This document shows, piece after piece, positions 39,801 through 45,800 of a DNA stretch of 50,222 bases. This stretch comes from an uncultured Endozoicomonas sp. (GTDB lineage Bacteria; Pseudomonadota; Gammaproteobacteria; Pseudomonadales; Endozoicomonadaceae). A program made the position numbers and the translations under genes. A model generated the notes under the pieces. It worked only from the letters and a program-made list of their open reading frames with translations, was not told the DNA's origin and searched no databases. The stretch spans positions 1-50,222 of the forward strand of contig OODV01000369.1 in the NCBI GenBank assembly GCA_900299555.1, written 5' to 3'. How positions within the stretch are numbered: the stretch's first letter is position 1; each line of letters begins with the position of its first letter.

Positions 39801-42800
39801 ACTGGTAGATCCAATAACATTCTCGATATTGGTTAAGGTATCAGTCAGTACACCACCTTCCCTGACCTGATCTGTGGCAGCTGACAAATCAACTACAACA
39901 CCGCTGCTGTTCTGTTCGTAGCTTACAGTGTCTCCATTTGATCCGTGGTCACCGCCATCCAGAATGTCTGAACCGGTACTGGCTCCCACACCGCCAATCA
40001 GAGTGTCATCACCATCGTTGCCAATAAGCGTATTATCGTTTCCATCACCCGTCAGGATGTCATTACCAGCACCAGCAGTAACACTTTCAATATTGGTTAA
40101 GGTATCTGTATCACCAAACTGGTCCGTGGCCGTGCTGTTGGCCAGGTTGATGTTCAGGCTCTGGCTCGACAGTGCAGCGCTGTAATCCGCAGTATCACTG
40201 CCCACACCACCGTCCAGGTCATCATTACCAGCGCCACCCACCAGGATGTCATCACCACCATCCCCCTTCAGGGCATTCGCGTTGGCGTCTCCCGTCAGGC
40301 TGTCATTGCCGGTGGTTCCGGTCAGGTTCTCAATGTTCTGCAGGTTATCACTGCCACCTTCACTGTCCGTGGCCGTACCATCCGCCAGACTGGCAGTCAC
40401 ACCATTGGTGCCGTTGATGAAGTCAACGGTATCTCCACCGGCGTTATTTGCCCCGCCATCCAGCGTATCATCACCCGCGCCACCGGCCAGGATGTCATCA
40501 CCAGCCCCTCCCGTCAGCACGTTACCCACTGTCGCGCTGTTGCTGCCGGTCAGGGTATCATCACCACCACCGCCAACGAGGTTTTCGATATTCGCGAACG
40601 TGTCCGAGCCACCGATGCCATCACTGCCGATACCCGTCTGAAGGTTGGCCACCACGTTGAAGTTGCTGCCATCGTAGCTGACCGTATCAACATCCGTGCC
40701 ACCGTCGAAGCTATCAGTACCCGCTCCACCAAACAGGATGTCATCACCGACATCGCCATTAAGGGTGTCGTTACCCCCTTCGCCCCGCAGAATATCGTTA
40801 TCCGCTCCACCACTGAGTACGTTGGCGTTTACATCACCGGTGATATCATCGTTCTGGTTGGAGCCGGCCACATTCTCGATACCGGTCAGGGTATCGACAT
40901 CACTGGTGGTGTCGGTGGCCTGACCGGTAGTCAGGTTCACGTTGATGGAGCGCAGGTGAGTACTGTAGTCCGCGGTATCACCGGCGGTCTCGCCAGTATT
41001 GCCACCGATGAGGGTGTCACTGCCCTCACCGCCTCTCAGGGTATCATCCCCATCACCACCTTCCAGGGCATCGTCATCCCCCAGTCCGGACAGCACGTCG
41101 TTACCAGCCCCGCCCACCAGGGTATTGGCAACACTGCTACCGGTCAGACTGTCACCGGCACTGCCACCGGTCAGGTTCTCGATGCTGTCCAGGGTATCGG
41201 TCGCATCACCGGCCACACTGGCCTGGGGGGATACGGCCGACAGGTCTGCCGTGACCACCGTGGTGACATCGCTGTAATCCGCGGTATCAATCCCGGTACC
41301 GCCGCGCAGGGTATCCGCACCGGTACCACCTTTCAGGATATCGTTGCCGGCGCCACCGTCCAGCACGTCGGCTTCCGTTCCACCATCCAGGGTATCCGCA
41401 CCGCCACCGCCTTCCAGGGTGTCCGTGCCGGCATTACCGGTCAGGGTATCGTCCTGGTCGCCGCCGCGCAGGGTGTTGGCGAAGGTACTGCCGGTCAGGG
41501 TGTTGGTAAAGCCAATGGCCCCATCCAGGTTCTCAATATCAAACAGGGAGTCGGATGCTTCTCCGGCAATAAGGGCCTGGGGCAACCCAACAGACAGGTC
41601 GATGGTGACTGCCCCCGTCGCGCTGCTGTAATCGGCGGTATCACCCACGGCGGTATTGGTACCACCGCGCAGGGTATCGGCACCCAGACCACCGATCAGC
41701 GTGTCATCACCGGCACCGCCATCCAGAACGTTACCCACCACCAGGTCATCACTGCCGGTCAACGTGTCATCACCACTGCCGCCGGTGAGGTTCTCGATGC
41801 CGGTCAGGGTATCGGTCAGTACCCCCCCTTCCGTTGCACGCACCGTGCCTGCCGAGAGATCCACCACCACATCATTGGTGTTGTCGCTGTAATCCGCTGT
41901 GTCATTGCCGGCGTCACCATTCAGGGTATCTGCACCGGCACCACCGTTGAGGACATCATCGTCATTGCCCCCGTTCAGGGTGTCGGCACCGTCATTCCCT
42001 TTCAGGGTGTCGTCCTGGTCCCCCCCGGTCAGAGTATTGGCATCGGCATTACCTGTCAGAGTATCCCGGCTGCCCGTACCGATCACATTCTCAATATTGA
42101 TCAGGGTGTCTGTGTAGGTCGAGCCTTCCTTGACCTGGTTGGTGGTTGCTGACAGATCAACTTCAACCCCAAAGCTGTTCTGGCTGTAATCGACGGTGTC
42201 ACCACCGGCACCATGGGCACCGCCATCCAGGGTATCCACCCCGGTGTTGCTGCCGATCCCGCCCATCAGGGTGTCATCACCGGCATTACCGTTCAGGGCG
42301 TTATCACCCGTGTCACCGGTCAGGCTGTCATTGCCGGCACCGCCGGTGACGTTCTCAATGTTCTGGAGGGTATCGGTTTTGTTGAACTGGTCGGTGGCAG
42401 TGCCACTGGCCAGGTTGATGGTGAGGTTCTGTCCGGTCGTCGCAGCACTGTAATCCGCGGTATCCCCATCGGTCTCGCCACCTTCACCACCGTTCAGGGT
42501 ATCGGCACCGTCACCACCCACCAGGGTGTCATCACCGGTTTCGCCGGTCAGCAGGTTGGCATTGGCATCACCGGTCAGGCTGTCATCGCCACTGGTGCCG
42601 GCCAGGTTCTCGATATTCTGCAGGATGTCACTGCCACCTTCACTGTCCGTCGCGGTTCCGTCCGCCAGGCTGGCAGTCACGCCGTTAGTGCCATCACTGA
42701 AGTCAACGGTATCACCAACGGTGCTGTTAGTGCCCCCATCCAGGACATCATTACCGGCACCACCCGTCAGGGTGTCGTCACCAGCACCACCGATCAGGGT

Positions 42801-45800
42801 ATTACCCACGGTGGCACTGTTGGTACCCGTTAAAGTGTCATCCCCGCTACCACCGATAGCATTTTCAATACTGATGAGCGAGTCATTTCCACCGCTACCA
42901 TCATTTCCAGTGCCATTTTGCAGGTTGACAGTTACATCAAGGGAAACACCATCATAAGTGACAGTATCAAGGTCAGAACCACCGTTTATGGTATCGCTAC
43001 CGGTTCCCCCAGAAAGGGTATCATTTCCGGCATCTCCCTGAAGACTGTCAGCACCAGCACCACCACTCAGGGTGTCATTACCACCATCACCAGCCAGCTC
43101 ATTGTCAGCACTGTTGCCGATTAGCGTGTCACCATACCCAGAAGTGCCAGTCAGGTTTTCAATGTTGCGAAGGGTATCAGTTTCAGTACCACCAGCATCC
43201 GTTGCTGAACCATCACCAATATCCACTAATGTGGCAATAACACCCCGTCCATAGCCCAGGTACGAAGCTGTGTCCGTATTGGCTCCACCATCGAGAATGT
43301 CATCACCAGCAGCACCATACAACAGGTCATTACCATCCCCACCTTCCAAGGTATTAGCTTCAGCAGAACCACGAATATCGTCATCACCGCGACTACCCGT
43401 GACACTTTCAATGCCAACCAGGGTATCTTCACCGCCATCGCCATCATTGGAGGCTCGTCCAGCTGCCAGATTAACTGTGACGGCATTGCTGGCCTCACCA
43501 TAATCGGCATAGTCATTAGTGCCCGTTCCACCATCGAGGGTGTCATCACCAGCCCTGCCAGCAAGCGTGTCATTTCCCCCTTCACCTTTGAGCTCGTTAT
43601 CAAAGACATCACCGGTAATATCATCATCACCGCTACCTCCGGTAATGTTTTCAATTCCATAAAGGAAGTCACGATCACCAAAGCCATCATCACTGGCCAG
43701 CTGATTACCGAGATCAACCGTAACATTACCCGTGGCCTGGGAATAAGTGACTGTATCACTGCCCTGACCAGGAGGGTTGGTGCCCGCAGATTCAGTTTCT
43801 CCATAAAAGGTATCATCACCAGCCCCACCACTTATGGTGTCATCACCGGTATTACCACTGAGAATATTATTGTCTGCATTACCAACGAGGATATCGTTGT
43901 TGCTACCACCAGTAGCATTTTCAATGTCGATGAGGGTATCGATACCAGAATCAATACCATTTGTGTTTGTCAGTGAACCATCCAGAGCAACTGTAACAAC
44001 ACCAGTGCTGCCAGAATAATCGACCGTGTCCCCCAGGGTTTCGTTACCTTCTCCACCATTTAACGTGTTACTGCCTCCAAGGCCACGAAGAGTATCGTCA
44101 CCCGCCCCACCCAGAAGCTGATTATCTGCACTGCTGCCATAGAGGGTGTCATTACCACTGCCTGCAGTGATGTTCTCGATACTGGTTAATGTATCACTGC
44201 CACTGAGCAGGCTGCTTGCTGTACCTGCAGCCAGGTCTGCAGCCAGATCTGTAGAGTCGGAACTATAAATGGCCGTATCACCATTGGTTTCGCCGGTAGT
44301 TCCACCATTTAAAGTATCGTTACCACTACCCCCCGTCAGCTGGTCATCACCTGAGCCACCCAGCAGTGCATCAATCCCCTCTGCGCCGACAAGCACATCA
44401 TTACCATCATTACCGGTCAGGGTATTGTTGTCGGCATTACCTGTCAGCTGATCTCCGGCAGAGCCTCCAACAACATTTTCGATTCCAGATATCGTGTCTT
44501 GAGTACCAAAACCATCATTGGCAACATTTCCGCTGGTCAGATCAACCTGTAGAGAAATAGAGGCGGAGCTGTAGTCTGCGGTATCACCATTGGTTTCATC
44601 ACCTTCCCCACCAAAAAGCTGATCCGCTCCAGCTCCACCGATCAGCGTGTCATCGCCATCATCACCATAGAGGGCATCAATACCTCCTCCACCAGATAGC
44701 TGGTCCGCTCCAGCATTACCACGCAGAGTATTTCCTTCTGAACCGGTATCTGCGGCGGTGATCACATCATCGCCATAACCACCGGTTACATTCTCAATGC
44801 TGGTCAGGGTGTCTGTGTTGTTAAAGCCGTCATTAGTCGCAGTATCATTATCCAAATCTACAGCAACCGCTCCTGTGACTCCCGAATAATCGACGGTATC
44901 GCTTTCAGCGCCGGTACCACCATTGATAGTGTCACTGCCATCACCACCGATAAATGTGTCCGTTCCAGCCCCACCTTCAAGGGTATTGTTTGAGGCATTT
45001 CCAATCAGAACATCATTGCCGGCAGAACCTGTTGCATTTTCCAGATTCTGGAGGCTATCAGTGCCACCTTCACCATCCAGCGCAGTATTGGCTCCAATAC
45101 CGTAAGAAGCGGTGTAGTCAGTACTGGAAAGATTGACCTTTACATCAGAAGTGGCATTACTGTAATCAACCGTATCCCCTGATACCCCGTTATTACCACC
45201 ATCCAGAGTGTCATTACCCGCACGCCCTTCAAGAATGTCATCTCCATCTCCACCATTGATAACATTATCTGCAGCGGTTCCTCTAAGCTCATCATCCCCG
45301 AAACCACCGGATACATTTTCAATGGAAACCAGTGTGTCCTGACCGCTTGCAGTCACGACAGGGTTAGATGTGTCATTGAGGTCTACGGTAATACCTCCGG
45401 TTTCACCGGCATAGCTGACGGTATCGCTACCTGCTCCACCATTAAGGGTATTTGTACCCCCACCGCCGCCAAGGATATCATCGCCATCCAGGCCAAAAAT
45501 CTCGTTGTCGGCACTATTACCCAACAGCGTATCGCCCTGTGCCGCCAGGTTGGTGCCTTCGAGATTCTCTATAGAGTCAATGGTATCGGTTCCACCCTGG
45601 CCATCATTGGAAATACGGCCATCACTGAGGTCTACACTGACAGCATTGCTCAGGGCTGCAAAGCTGACAGTATCAGTTCCGCCCCCCCCCTGGAGATCAT
45701 CATTACCAGCGCCACCGTTCAGGGTGTCATCACCCTCACCACCCAGAAGGGTATCGTTTCCTGCTCCACCGTCCAGCGTATCATTCCCGATACCTGCATC

